The notes: generated by a model not told the origin, from the letters alone. 64,000 nt of DNA from Croceivirga lutea (GCF_014235875.1 NZ_JACJUK010000007.1:1-64000); one strand, 5' to 3'; shown: positions 25,559-35,102, numbered from the stretch's first letter. Program-made: numbers and translations.

Positions 25559-26635
25559 ATGTTTCAAAAAACTACGCTACCTACCCTCATATTTAGTTTT
25601 TTTGCTTTTGGTTTATCTGCCCAAGACTTGATATTAAATCCGAGTTTTGAACAGTATACAACTTGTCCAAAGCAAGGAGTTAACATTTCTAATTTTGTAG
25701 AAGATGTAAGTCAGCCAACGTCAAGTTCCGCTGATTACTTTCATAAATGTGGAACTGGCAATTATGCTATACCTAACAATTTTATGGGAAATCAAGAACC
25801 TGCAGAAGGTTCTGCATACGCAGGCCTTTATTATTATGCATTAAATGATTATCGTGAATATCTTCAATTACAAACTGCTCAAACTTTAGAAGAAGGTATT
25901 CCTTATAAGATAAAATTTAAGGTAAATTTAGCGGATAACGCTACCATTTCTTCTAGTAAGTTATCGATAATGCTTTTGAATAATAAAGCACGTATACCCA
26001 ATAGTGTGGTGTTGTCTCCATCTCGTTTAGATTTGGTTGAAGGCATGCAGTTTCAAGAAGTTGCCTTAACAGCTGATAATACCTTAGCTAATAAAGATGG
26101 TTGGGTTACCGTAACGGGTGAGTTCACCTCTAAAGGTTATGAGAACTATTTGGTTTTCGGAAATTTTAAACCCAATAAAGATTCAGACATCTTAAGCAAA
26201 AAAGAAATAGAGAATAGCGACTTTTCTTACTACTTTGTTGATGACTTTTCACTAGAAGCTTTACCAAGAGTAAATTTTGAAAAAGATAAAATTTATGTTT
26301 TAGAGCGTAATCCTTTTGAACCAAAGGGTTTTGAAATGGATGAAGAGGCTATTGCGAGCGTAAAAAAGATATTTAAGTATTTAAAAGATAATGCCGAAGT
26401 ACAAATGAAGATAACTGGGCATTCAGATAATTCAGGTACCCCAGAATACAATCAATTTGTTTCTTCACTTAGAGCAAGAGCCGTAGCCTTATATCTTAAA
26501 AAAATGGGCATTGATGAAAGCCGAATTGTTTGGGAAGGAATGGGTTCTAAAAAACCATTACGTAACGGTAAAATAAAAGAAAATAAGTTAGATGATAGAA
26601 GAGTTGAATTCGTGATGACAACTTTTGAAGATTAG
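25559..26635 (+). CDS. OmpA family protein with N-terminal jelly-roll-like domain (paralogue 2)
   Basis: 358 residues, signal peptide ending near GLSAQ, then LILNPSFEQYTTCPK, YFHKCGTG and SAYAGLYYYALNDYREYL, which align with the upstream paralogue. The C-terminal OmpA domain keeps ITGHSDNSGTPEYNQ and DDRRVEFVM. The gene is 610 bp after paralogue 1, so the pair most likely arose by tandem duplication. The OmpA segment predicts peptidoglycan binding; the N-terminal ligand is not known. Confidence 0.87.
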   Translation: MFQKTTLPTLIFSFFAFGLSAQDLILNPSFEQYTTCPKQGVNISNFVEDVSQPTSSSADYFHKCGTGNYAIPNNFMGNQEPAEGSAYAGLYYYALNDYREYLQLQTAQTLEEGIPYKIKFKVNLADNATISSSKLSIMLLNNKARIPNSVVLSPSRLDLVEGMQFQEVALTADNTLANKDGWVTVTGEFTSKGYENYLVFGNFKPNKDSDILSKKEIENSDFSYYFVDDFSLEALPRVNFEKDKIYVLERNPFEPKGFEMDEEAIASVKKIFKYLKDNAEVQMKITGHSDNSGTPEYNQFVSSLRARAVALYLKKMGIDESRIVWEGMGSKKPLRNGKIKENKLDDRRVEFVMTTFED

Positions 26636-26658
26636 TATAAAAACCTCTTTTTAATGCG

Positions 26659-26666
26659 TATTTTTG
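26659..26666 (+). promoter_or_regulatory. Promoter -7 element of the amidohydrolase gene
   Basis: TATTTTTG, exact TAnnTTTG match, 17 bp before the ATG at 26684. Confidence 0.5.
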
Positions 26667-26683
26667 GGTAAAACCAAGCGCAA

Positions 26684-28309
26684 ATGAAAAATTTAATATT
26701 ACCCCTAGTGCTGCTTGTGTTAGGGGTTTCTTGTAACCCTAAACAAGAAGTTGACTATATAGTTCATAATGCCAATATTTATACGGTAGATTCCACCTTT
26801 TCAAAAGCATGTTGTATAGCGGTAAAAAATGGTGAAATTGTTGGTGTAGGAGCAAATGCAGACCTTTTTGAAGATTTTAAAAGTGATAGTCTGGTTGATG
26901 CCTTAGGTAAAACAATTGTACCAGGACTAATAGATGCACATTGTCATTTTTATGGCTTGGGACTAAATCAGCAAGTGGTTGATTTGGTAGGAACACAAAG
27001 TTTTGATGAGGTGTTAGACCGTGTTCAAAGTTTTTATGATAACAATCCTAGTTTGACCGTGGTACAAGGTCGGGGTTGGGACCAAAATGATTGGGCCGTT
27101 AAAGAGTTTCCTACCAATTTAGAACTCAACAAAATGTTTGCCAATATTCCGGTTGTTTTGGAGCGCGTTGATGGCCATGCGTATTTGGTAAATAATGCAG
27201 CCTTAAATTTGGCTGGTATTGATAAGACTACTGTTGTCGTAGGGGGTAAAATAATTCGAGAAAATAGTGGTCATGCCACTGGGGTATTGGTAGATGCACC
27301 AATGGCATTAGTAGATGCGGTGTTACCCAAACCAAGTAAAGAAATTCAAATTCAAGCCTTAAAAGAAGCTCAAGAAATCTGTTTTGATTATGGATTAACA
27401 ACAGTAAATGATGCAGGATTAAACAAAGATGTAATTGAGCTTATCGACAGTCTGCAACAAGTAGGAGATTTAAAAATTAAGGTATACGCTATGGTTAGCA
27501 ATACCAAAGCGAATTTGGATTACTATTTAGACAAAGGTATAGTTAAAACTAATCGATTAAATGTTCGTTCAGTTAAGGTGTATGGTGATGGAGCTTTAGG
27601 AAGCAGAGGTGCTGCGTTAAAAGAAGAATATTCTGACCATGAAGGCCATTTTGGAGCAATGATTACTCCAGCCGATAAAATGGAAAGTTTAGCAGCGCGT
27701 ATTGCGGCAACTGACTATCAAATGAATACTCACGCCATTGGAGACTCTGCTAATATTGTTGCATTAAGGGCTTATGAAAAAGCTTTGGAAGGTAAAAAGG
27801 ATAGACGTTGGAAAATTGAACATGCTCAAGTATTAACAGAAAACGATTTTGATTATTTTGAAAAAGGAGTAATACCTTCTATTCAGCCTACCCATGCCAC
27901 TAGTGATATGTACTGGGCAGAAGACAGATTAGGTACTCGTGTTAAAGGCGCCTATGCTTACAAAACACTATTAGATAAGGCGGGTATTGTTGCTTTAGGT
28001 ACAGACTTTCCTGTAGAAAGGGTAAGTCCGTTTCTAACGTTTTATGCCGCGGTAGCAAGACAAGATTTAGAAAAATTTCCGGCAGGAGGTTTTCAAATGA
28101 AAGATGCCTTAAGTAGAGAAGAAACCTTAAAGGGTATGACAATTTGGGCGGCTTATTCTAATTTTGAAGAAAATGAAAAGGGTAGTATCGAAGTAGGTAA
28201 AAAAGCAGACTTTACGGTATTGAGTCATGATATTATGACCGTTTCTACAGATAGTATTCCGTTGATTAAAGCAGAACAGGTTTTTGTTGAAGGTGAACGT
28301 GTAAAATAA
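26684..28309 (+). CDS. Lipoprotein amidohydrolase, YtcJ-like (amidohydrolase family 3)
   Basis: 541 residues. A lipoprotein signal (LLVLGVSCNPKQ, Cys17) is followed by an amidohydrolase fold: the metal-binding HxH in GLIDAHCHFYG (about residue 85), VQGRGWDQNDW typical of YtcJ-like proteins, KVYGDGALGSRGA, THAIGDSAN, EHAQVL and the catalytic Asp in ALGTDFPVE. The family hydrolyses C-N bonds in varied substrates, so the substrate is undefined. The lipid anchor places it outside the cytoplasm. It has its own promoter and terminator and seems monocistronic. Confidence 0.9.
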   Translation: MKNLILPLVLLVLGVSCNPKQEVDYIVHNANIYTVDSTFSKACCIAVKNGEIVGVGANADLFEDFKSDSLVDALGKTIVPGLIDAHCHFYGLGLNQQVVDLVGTQSFDEVLDRVQSFYDNNPSLTVVQGRGWDQNDWAVKEFPTNLELNKMFANIPVVLERVDGHAYLVNNAALNLAGIDKTTVVVGGKIIRENSGHATGVLVDAPMALVDAVLPKPSKEIQIQALKEAQEICFDYGLTTVNDAGLNKDVIELIDSLQQVGDLKIKVYAMVSNTKANLDYYLDKGIVKTNRLNVRSVKVYGDGALGSRGAALKEEYSDHEGHFGAMITPADKMESLAARIAATDYQMNTHAIGDSANIVALRAYEKALEGKKDRRWKIEHAQVLTENDFDYFEKGVIPSIQPTHATSDMYWAEDRLGTRVKGAYAYKTLLDKAGIVALGTDFPVERVSPFLTFYAAVARQDLEKFPAGGFQMKDALSREETLKGMTIWAAYSNFEENEKGSIEVGKKADFTVLSHDIMTVSTDSIPLIKAEQVFVEGERVK

Positions 28310-28310
28310 A

Positions 28311-28336
28311 AAAAGCCTCTTCTGAGGCTTTTTTTT
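28311..28336 (+). terminator. Intrinsic terminator, bidirectional
   Basis: AAAAGCCTC-TTCT-GAGGCTTTT followed by T, between two convergent genes. Confidence 0.9.
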
Positions 28337-28355
28337 ATTTTATGTTATTAGGTAA

Positions 28356-28880
28356 TTAGAAAGACATTGGTAAACTTACGCGTGTTGTACCCCAACCCAT
28401 ATGCATGGTGCCCTCATCATCAAAAGTAATTGAAAATACTTCTAAGCTTTCATCAGCTGTTGAAGCAGCAGCAGATACTCTGGCTACATCAGCAGCACTG
28501 TCATAAGAATACGCTCCCCATTGGTTTAAATTTGAATTTAAAATAACTGTCCATTCGTTTTCACCAGGAATAGTGAATAATGAATACGTTCCGGCTGCTA
28601 CTTTTTTGCCGCCAACAGTTGCATCTTTATAAAAAGTAATCTCAACAGCTTCGTTGGCACCAGTTCTCCAAACTTTACCTTCTGGAGCTAAATCAGAAAC
28701 CGCTCTATCTTTTAGTTGTGGTCTGCTGTAAATTACACGTACCATTTTATCAGATACATTGTACTTAACAGGGTAAGCAGCAATATCTGCCGGACTTTTA
28801 TCGATATCTCTAAACTCTTGTGCAGAGCCAACAGTTGCAAAAGCAACTAAAACTATTAAACTTAATACTAGTTTTTTCAT
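28356..28880 (-). CDS. DUF2911 domain secreted protein
   Basis: 174 residues: signal peptide (VGSAQ), then the DUF2911 pattern YSRPQLKDRAV, WRTGANEAVEITFYKDATV, GTYSLFTIPG and WTVILN. The family is common in Bacteroidota and small, beta-rich and periplasmic; its biochemical role is unknown. It is convergent with the amidohydrolase gene and divergent from asnB over a 241-bp AT-rich gap in which no promoter pair could be assigned. Confidence 0.9.
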   Translation of the reverse strand: MKKLVLSLIVLVAFATVGSAQEFRDIDKSPADIAAYPVKYNVSDKMVRVIYSRPQLKDRAVSDLAPEGKVWRTGANEAVEITFYKDATVGGKKVAAGTYSLFTIPGENEWTVILNSNLNQWGAYSYDSAADVARVSAAASTADESLEVFSITFDDEGTMHMGWGTTRVSLPMSF

Positions 28881-29121
28881 GAATATTTTATTTGGTGAAT
28901 CGTCAAAACTAAAATCAATACACTTTGTATGCCTTAAATTGAAGTTAAATTTTCAACTTCCATTTTAATTTAAATTAATTTTTTTATGCTAGTAGTACTT
29001 ACATAAATATTAAAATAATTAAAAATAAGTTTTAATTAGTAATCATTAAAGTGATTTATGTTTTATATATGTTATTATAAAATCATTTTTGTCATCTAAT
29101 TTGAAATTAAATACTTGAAAT

Positions 29122-30795
29122 ATGTGTGGAATTGTATGCGCATTTGATTTAAAGCAAAGTTCAGATAGTCTAAGACCACAGTTGTTAGAGATGTCTAAAA
29201 AAGTACGTCACCGCGGACCAGATTGGAGCGGTATTTACGCAGACGACAAAGCAATCTTAGCTCATGAACGTTTAGCCATTGTAGACCCAGCATCTGGTAA
29301 GCAGCCATTATTTAGTCCTGACGGTAAACTAATTCTAGCTGCAAATGGTGAAATCTATAATCACAGAGAACTTCGCAAGCAATTTGAAGGCAATTATGAG
29401 TTTCAAACACAATCAGATTGTGAAGTAATTTTGGCTTTATATCAAAAGAAAGGTGTTGATTTTGTAGATGATTTAAACGGCATTTTTGGTTTTGCAATTT
29501 ATGATACTGTAACAGATGAGTATTTTATTGCAAGAGACCATATGGGTATTATTCCTTTATATATTGGGTGGGATAAAAACGGAACCTTTTACGTAGCCTC
29601 TGAGCTTAAAGCTTTAGAAGGCACCTGCACAAAAATTGAATTGTTTCCTCCAGGTCACTATATGCATAGTTCAACAGGTGAATTTGTAAGATGGTATCAG
29701 CGAGATTGGATGGAGTATGATAATGTAAAAGATAACGAGACAAGCATAGAAGATTTGCATGATGCATTGGCAGATGCCGTACACCGCCAGTTAATGTCAG
29801 ATGTGCCTTATGGTGTATTGTTGTCAGGAGGTTTAGATTCATCGGTTACTTCGGCTTTAGCTAAAAAGTATGCACAAAAACGTATAGAGTCAGACGACCA
29901 AAGTGATGCTTGGTGGCCACAACTACATTCTTTTTCGGTAGGATTAGAAGGCTCACCAGATTTAGCTGCAGCGCAAAAAGTAGCCGACCATATTGGTACC
30001 GTACATCATGAAATTAAATTTACCATCCAAGAAGGCTTAGATGCTATCAAAGATGTAATTTATCAATTAGAAACCTATGATATTACCACCATTCGTGCCA
30101 GTACGCCTATGTATTTAATGGCAAGAGTTATCAAATCTATGGGTATAAAAATGGTGCTTTCTGGTGAAGGAGCAGATGAATTATTTGGCGGCTACTTGTA
30201 TTTTCATAAGGCACCAAACGATAAAGAATTTCACGAAGAAACCGTACGTAAATTAAGCAAACTGCATATGTACGACTGTTTAAGAGCTAACAAGTCTTTA
30301 GCAGCTTGGGGTATAGAGGGTAGAGTGCCATTTTTAGATAAAGAATTTATGGATGTTGCCATGCGTTTGAATCCTAAAGATAAAATGATTGTTAAAGGTG
30401 AACGTATGGAAAAATGGGTAGTGCGTAAAGCTTTTGAAAAATACCTTCCAGAAAGCGTAGCATGGAGACAGAAAGAGCAGTTTTCAGATGGAGTTGGCTA
30501 CAGCTGGATAGATACGTTAAAAGAGTTGGTAGAAGCAGAAATTAGTGATGAGCAACTGGCAAATGCCCACTTTAAATTTCCAATTCAAACCCCAACTTCT
30601 AAAGAAGAATACTATTACCGTTCTATTTTTGAAGAGCATTTTCCTTCAGATGCAGCTGCATTAAGCGTTCCACAAGAAGCCTCTGTAGCTTGTAGTACAC
30701 AAATAGCCTTAGAATGGGATGAAGCCTTTAAAAACATGAACGACCCTTCTGGTAGAGCGGTGGCAAATGTTCACGAAGATGCTTATGTAAAATAA
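29122..30795 (+). CDS. asnB: Asparagine synthase B (glutamine-hydrolysing)
   Basis: 557 residues. Makes asparagine from aspartate, ATP and glutamine. The N-terminal class II glutaminase starts MCGIVCAFD with the nucleophile Cys2 and has HRGPDW and ANGEIYNHRELR; the synthetase half has the PP-loop LLSGGLDSSVTSALA (about residue 235) and SGEGADELFGGYLYF. Length is that of AsnB-type enzymes. Monocistronic, with a hairpin terminator 24 bp downstream. Confidence 0.97.
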   Translation: MCGIVCAFDLKQSSDSLRPQLLEMSKKVRHRGPDWSGIYADDKAILAHERLAIVDPASGKQPLFSPDGKLILAANGEIYNHRELRKQFEGNYEFQTQSDCEVILALYQKKGVDFVDDLNGIFGFAIYDTVTDEYFIARDHMGIIPLYIGWDKNGTFYVASELKALEGTCTKIELFPPGHYMHSSTGEFVRWYQRDWMEYDNVKDNETSIEDLHDALADAVHRQLMSDVPYGVLLSGGLDSSVTSALAKKYAQKRIESDDQSDAWWPQLHSFSVGLEGSPDLAAAQKVADHIGTVHHEIKFTIQEGLDAIKDVIYQLETYDITTIRASTPMYLMARVIKSMGIKMVLSGEGADELFGGYLYFHKAPNDKEFHEETVRKLSKLHMYDCLRANKSLAAWGIEGRVPFLDKEFMDVAMRLNPKDKMIVKGERMEKWVVRKAFEKYLPESVAWRQKEQFSDGVGYSWIDTLKELVEAEISDEQLANAHFKFPIQTPTSKEEYYYRSIFEEHFPSDAAALSVPQEASVACSTQIALEWDEAFKNMNDPSGRAVANVHEDAYVK

Positions 30796-30818
30796 TTAGA
30801 ATATATCTAGTTGTAAGG

Positions 30819-30856
30819 CCTTGTTTCAATCTATTTGAAGCAAGGTTTTCTTGTTT
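30819..30856 (+). terminator. Probable terminator after asnB
   Basis: CCTTGTTTCAA / TTGAAGCAAGG form an 11-bp stem with one G-U pair and a 5-nt loop, followed by TTTTCTTGTTTT. Confidence 0.75.
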
Positions 30857-30966
30857 TAAAAGGTATTTAAGTCAACATTAAGAAATCGTTGATAAAACAG
30901 CTATTTTTTGTTAATAACTTAACAGCTTCAATTATTGCTTAACGGGCATAACCACTGGCTTTTTCG

Positions 30967-30974
30967 TATATTTG
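30967..30974 (+). promoter_or_regulatory. gyrB promoter -7 element
   Basis: TATATTTG, exact TAnnTTTG match, 39 bp before the gyrB ATG. No TTG at the usual upstream distance. Confidence 0.55.
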
Positions 30975-31013
30975 TGAGATTTCTAAATCATAGAAAAACC
31001 TAGCTATAAAATT

Positions 31014-32957
31014 ATGAGCGAAGAGACAAAAAAAGGACAATATTCTGCGGATAGTATTCAGGCCTTAGAAGGTATGGAACACGTAAGAATGCGTCCTTCC
31101 ATGTATATTGGAGATGTTGGCACAAGAGGCTTACATCACTTAGTATATGAAGTTGTAGATAACTCTATTGATGAGGCCATGGGTGGGCATTGTGATACCA
31201 TTCATGTTACTATAAACGAAGATAACTCCATTACTGTTGAAGATAATGGTAGAGGTATCCCAGTTGATTTACACAAGAAAGAAGGGGTTTCTGCCCTTGA
31301 AGTGGTGATGACCAAAATTGGTGCAGGGGGTAAGTTTGATAAAGACTCCTACAAAGTATCTGGTGGTCTTCATGGGGTTGGTGTATCTTGTGTTAACGCC
31401 TTATCAAATCACTTAAAAGCAACTGTACATAGAAATGGTAAAGTTTGGGAGCAAGAGTATGAAAAAGGAAAATCACTTTATCCTGTAAAGAGTGTTGGTG
31501 AAACCGACAAAACAGGTACCATAGTAACCTTTGTTCCAGATGATACCATCTTTACGCAAACAACAGAATATAATTACGAAACCTTGTCTAATCGTATGCG
31601 TGAGCTTTCCTATTTAAATAGGGGTATTACAATTACCATGACAGACAAGCGTAATAAAGATGAAAAAGGAGAATTCATAAACGAGACCTTTCATTCAGAA
31701 GAAGGGTTAAAAGAATTTATTCGTTTTCTAGATGGAACAAGAGACCCGCTTATTCAGACAGTAATTGCAATGGAAGGCGAAAAGAATGGAATTCCAGTAG
31801 AAGTTGCGATGATTTACAATACTGGTTTTTCAGAGAATTTACACTCATACGTAAATAATATTAATACTCATGAAGGGGGCACCCACCTCTCTGGTTTTAG
31901 AAGAGGTTTAACTTCTACTTTAAAAAAGTATGCTGATGCTTCTGGTTTATTAGATAAATTAAAGTTTGAAATTTCTGGAGATGATTTCCGGGAAGGATTA
32001 ACCGCTATTGTATCTGTAAAAGTTGCTGAGCCACAGTTTGAAGGTCAAACAAAAACCAAACTAGGTAACCGCGAGGTGACTAGTGCGGTAAGTCAGGCAG
32101 TTTCTGAAATGCTAACAGATTATCTAGAAGAGCATCCAGATGACGCTAAGCAAATAGTAGAAAAAGTAAAATTAGCAGCTCAAGCGCGCCATGCGGCAGC
32201 TAAGGCTCGTGAAATGGTACAGCGTAAAAACCCTATGACGGGTGGCGGCTTGCCAGGTAAGCTTTCAGATTGTTCTGACCAAGACCCAGAAAATTGCGAA
32301 TTATTCCTAGTAGAGGGTGACTCTGCAGGGGGTACGGCTAAAATGGGTAGAGATAGAAATTTTCAAGCCATTTTACCATTACGTGGTAAAATTTTAAATG
32401 TTGAGAAAGCAATGCAACATAAGGTTTTTGAAAACGAAGAAATCAGAAACATGTATACAGCGCTTGGGGTAACTATTGGTACAGAAGAAGATAGTAAAGC
32501 CTTGAATCTTGATAAATTGCGTTACCATAAAATTGTGATTATGTGTGATGCCGATGTAGATGGTAGCCACATTGAAACTTTGATTCTAACCTTCTTTTTC
32601 CGTTATATGAGAGAGCTAATAGAGTCTGGTCATATTTTTATTGCAACGCCTCCGCTGTATTTGGTTAAAAAGGGTAGTAAAAAACGTTATGCTTGGAATG
32701 ATCAAGAGCGAGATGAAATCGTGGAATCAATGGGAGGTTCAGGTGTAGGCATACAACGTTATAAAGGTTTGGGTGAAATGAACGCCGAACAATTGTGGGA
32801 TACTACAATGAATCCTGAGTTTAGAACATTGCGCCAGGTAACTATTGAAAATGCCACAGAAACAGACCGTATTTTCTCTATGTTAATGGGTGATGAAGTA
32901 CCACCTAGACGAGAATTTATTGAGAAAAACGCTGTTTATGCAAATATTGATGTATAG
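31014..32957 (+). CDS. gyrB: DNA gyrase subunit B
   Basis: 647 residues, typical for Bacteroidota GyrB. Supplies the ATPase that drives negative supercoiling with GyrA. GHKL motifs EVVDNSIDEAM (about 42-52) and DNGRGIPVD, K-loop region, then TOPRIM with VEGDSAGGTAK (about 430) and DADVDGSHI, and the GyrB C-terminal YKGLGEMN. GyrA is not nearby. It ends in a strong terminator and is followed closely by an unrelated outer-membrane protein gene. Confidence 0.98.
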   Translation: MSEETKKGQYSADSIQALEGMEHVRMRPSMYIGDVGTRGLHHLVYEVVDNSIDEAMGGHCDTIHVTINEDNSITVEDNGRGIPVDLHKKEGVSALEVVMTKIGAGGKFDKDSYKVSGGLHGVGVSCVNALSNHLKATVHRNGKVWEQEYEKGKSLYPVKSVGETDKTGTIVTFVPDDTIFTQTTEYNYETLSNRMRELSYLNRGITITMTDKRNKDEKGEFINETFHSEEGLKEFIRFLDGTRDPLIQTVIAMEGEKNGIPVEVAMIYNTGFSENLHSYVNNINTHEGGTHLSGFRRGLTSTLKKYADASGLLDKLKFEISGDDFREGLTAIVSVKVAEPQFEGQTKTKLGNREVTSAVSQAVSEMLTDYLEEHPDDAKQIVEKVKLAAQARHAAAKAREMVQRKNPMTGGGLPGKLSDCSDQDPENCELFLVEGDSAGGTAKMGRDRNFQAILPLRGKILNVEKAMQHKVFENEEIRNMYTALGVTIGTEEDSKALNLDKLRYHKIVIMCDADVDGSHIETLILTFFFRYMRELIESGHIFIATPPLYLVKKGSKKRYAWNDQERDEIVESMGGSGVGIQRYKGLGEMNAEQLWDTTMNPEFRTLRQVTIENATETDRIFSMLMGDEVPPRREFIEKNAVYANIDV

Positions 32958-32976
32958 ATTACAGCTTCATCACAAC

Positions 32977-33006
32977 AAAAACCCCAACGGAAACGTTGGG
33001 GTTTTT
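32977..33006 (+). terminator. Intrinsic terminator after gyrB
   Basis: AAAAACCCCAACG-GAAA-CGTTGGGGTTTTT, a 13-bp stem with a GNRA tetraloop. Confidence 0.95.
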
Positions 33007-33028
33007 AGTTTAAAGAAAATTTCAACCA

Positions 33029-34033
33029 ATGAAAAGAGTAATCTTATTAATCGCCTTGTTCTCATTCGCAATGACCAAGGCACAAGATTTAAACCAATTA
33101 TTAGTATCAGGATTAAATGATGCAGAGCGATTCGCTAATGATTATATGGCGCCAGTAACAGAAGCAGGTATCTACAGCATATCAAATGGCTGGTATAACA
33201 GTGGTAAGTCTAAACCCCTTGCTGGTTTTGAAGTTTCTATTATAGGTAACATTACGGGCTTTAAAAACAAAGAAGACAAAAAAGCTTTTGAATTAAATAC
33301 CGCAGATTACGAGAATATTCAATTTGTGGATGGTAGCACTTCTAAAATGGTATCGACTGGTTTAGGAGATATTGAAGGTGTGCGTGTTTTCGTAGAAGAT
33401 GAAAACGGACTAGTTAGAGAAGAGTTCGAACTTCCTTCAGGGTTGGCCTCTGAGAATTTTAATTTTGTGCCCTCAGGTTTTGTGCAAGCTAGTGTTGGAT
33501 TGATAAAAGGTTTAGAAGTAAAAGCACGCTTTTTGCCTAAATTAAATTTTGACGACAGTGCAGAAATTGGTTTGTTCGGAGCCGGTTTACAATATGAGTT
33601 CACAGAATTGCTGCCGGCTGATAAGGTGTTGCCAATAGCAGTTTCTGGCTTGGTAGGCTATACCAACTTATCTGGTACGTACGATTTTACAGATGCTAGC
33701 GGAATTGAAGGTGAAAACCAACGTATTGATGCTTCGATTAAAACTTGGGCTTTTAATGCTGTGGTATCAACTAAACTGCCGGTTATAAATTTTTATGGCG
33801 GTATGGGGTATATTACAGGCAATTCTGAAACAGATATTTTAGGAACTTACAGAGTAACTTCAGGTCCTTTTCAAACCACCTACGAAGACCCTTTTACAGT
33901 GTCTAATGATGTAAGTGGAGTAACGGCAAACTTTGGTTTTAAATTAAAACTAGGTTTCTTTAGAATTCACGGTGACTATAACTTGGCAGAATTTAGCACA
34001 GCAACCCTAGGAGTTAATTTTGGGTTTAGATAA
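33029..34033 (+). CDS. DUF6588-like secreted outer-membrane protein
   Basis: 334 residues with a signal peptide (MTKAQDL). The early segment LLVSGLNDAERFANDYMAPVTEAGIYSISNGWYNS is diagnostic of a Bacteroidota family I believe is DUF6588. The rest is beta-barrel-like (GLFGAGLQYEF, VVSTKLPVINFYGGMGYITG) and ends GVNFGFR. Function unknown. The ATG is only 22 bp after the gyrB terminator, so expression depends on a promoter inside that terminator region or on read-through. Confidence 0.8.
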   Translation: MKRVILLIALFSFAMTKAQDLNQLLVSGLNDAERFANDYMAPVTEAGIYSISNGWYNSGKSKPLAGFEVSIIGNITGFKNKEDKKAFELNTADYENIQFVDGSTSKMVSTGLGDIEGVRVFVEDENGLVREEFELPSGLASENFNFVPSGFVQASVGLIKGLEVKARFLPKLNFDDSAEIGLFGAGLQYEFTELLPADKVLPIAVSGLVGYTNLSGTYDFTDASGIEGENQRIDASIKTWAFNAVVSTKLPVINFYGGMGYITGNSETDILGTYRVTSGPFQTTYEDPFTVSNDVSGVTANFGFKLKLGFFRIHGDYNLAEFSTATLGVNFGFR

Positions 34034-34056
34034 ATACTCAATGAGTTTTAAATTAC

Positions 34057-34089
34057 AAAATCCACTGCCCTGGCAGTGGATTTTTTTTT
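34057..34089 (+). terminator. Intrinsic terminator, bidirectional
   Basis: AAAATCCACTGCC-CT-GGCAGTGGATTTT with nine T, between convergent genes. Confidence 0.92.
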
Positions 34090-34115
34090 GGGGAACACAG
34101 GTTGTGTTTAGTGGT

Positions 34116-34490
34116 TTACCTTATTGCAAAAGTAGAACCGTCTAATTTGACCAATTTTTCGGTTTCTGTCTTTTTTAGCGTGAACACTTCATCAGCTAAA
34201 TCAATTTCTCCGCGATACGATAAGGTGTAGGTTTCATCAGCATTAATACTCCAATCAAAATCATGATAAAAAACAAGTTCATTATTTTCATAGATATGGT
34301 ATCTACCTAAATAAAGGTCGTTAAAAATCCATTCTTGAAATTTTGTCACTTTTTCCTTTTGGGTCTCACTTGAAATAATTTCAGTTTTTGTCCAAACTCC
34401 TAAAATGGGGTCGTCAGCAATGTCAATTGTATCACATGTACAAAAAATAATTAGTGCAAGTGCTACCTTAAAAAATGTAATAGCACGCAT
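34116..34490 (-). CDS. Small lipocalin-like lipoprotein (paralogue A)
   Basis: 124 residues. The signal segment ends ALIIFCTCDT, with a likely lipobox Cys near residue 17-19. The mature part starts DDPILGVWTKTE and contains EWIFNDLYLGRYHIYENN, matching paralogue B (DDPILG/NDPILGTWTK, EWIFNDVYLGRYH) on the same strand 231 bp upstream. The GxW start and length suggest a lipocalin-like small beta-barrel. Ligand unknown. A TATTTTTG promoter box precedes the shared leader motif. Confidence 0.72.
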   Translation of the reverse strand: MRAITFFKVALALIIFCTCDTIDIADDPILGVWTKTEIISSETQKEKVTKFQEWIFNDLYLGRYHIYENNELVFYHDFDWSINADETYTLSYRGEIDLADEVFTLKKTETEKLVKLDGSTFAIR

Positions 34491-34533
34491 AGGTTAAGTA
34501 TGTAAGATTTGGACTACAAAAATATAGTATATT
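34491..34533 (-). promoter_or_regulatory. Promoter and shared leader motif, copy 2
   Basis: Reading the minus strand, TATTTTTG is followed directly by TAGTCCAAATC and, just before the ATG, ACTTAACCT. Compare copies at 25359 and 35103. Confidence 0.5.
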
Positions 34534-34656
34534 CAAAAATTAACCGACTAAAAGCTATTTTAATCGATAAAATACATAAGGCTTTACATTTTTATGTAGT
34601 AAACATTCTTTTTTAAGAAGTAAAGAAAAAGCTGAAGCATCAGCCAAAGCGGAGAA

Positions 34657-34697
34657 ATTTGGGTATTAAAAAACCCAAATCATTTAAAGATTTGGGT
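34657..34697. terminator. Three-arm terminator region downstream of lipoprotein paralogue B
   Basis: ATTTGGGT (34657-34664), ACCCAAATC (34673-34681) and GATTTGGGT (34689-34697). The central arm can pair with either flank. On the minus strand the hairpin of the 34673 and 34689 arms is followed by a T run and works as the terminator of the upstream gene; the third arm allows an alternative fold. Confidence 0.6.
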
Positions 34698-34721
34698 GTA
34701 AAAAATAAGTTAGGTTTTAAA

Positions 34722-35102
34722 TTATCTTCTGGCATATACTGAGCCACCAGGTTGTGTAGACAACAGTTCTATGCCGTTGTTGTCGTCATAAATTACCGTA
34801 GCATCGTTTTTATCAATACCTGGGTAAGTAATGTAGTACATGTCATCTTCAATACTCCAACTAAAATCAGTAATAATGATAGCACTACCATCTTCAAAAC
34901 GGTGATATCTACCTAAGTAAACATCATTAAATATCCATTCTTCGGTAACGTTAACTTCTGATTTATTTGAAGTAGAAATAGTTTGAGATTTGGTCCACGT
35001 ACCCAAAATGGGGTCGTTATTTTCAGGAACTTTGGAGCAGTTGCTAATCACCAATAGCATGGTGAGTGCAACCAACGAGAATAGTTTTCTTGCGGTACGC
35101 AT
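34722..35102 (-). CDS. Small lipocalin-like lipoprotein (paralogue B)
   Basis: 126 residues, lipoprotein signal LLVISNCSKVPE (Cys22), then NDPILGTWTKSQ and EWIFNDVYLGRYHRFEDG, clearly related to the neighbouring paralogue A. Divergence over the C-terminal third is strong, so the duplication is not recent. Separate terminator and leader suggest each copy is its own transcription unit. Function unknown; divergent from mdh. Confidence 0.75.
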   Translation of the reverse strand: MRTARKLFSLVALTMLLVISNCSKVPENNDPILGTWTKSQTISTSNKSEVNVTEEWIFNDVYLGRYHRFEDGSAIIITDFSWSIEDDMYYITYPGIDKNDATVIYDDNNGIELLSTQPGGSVYARR

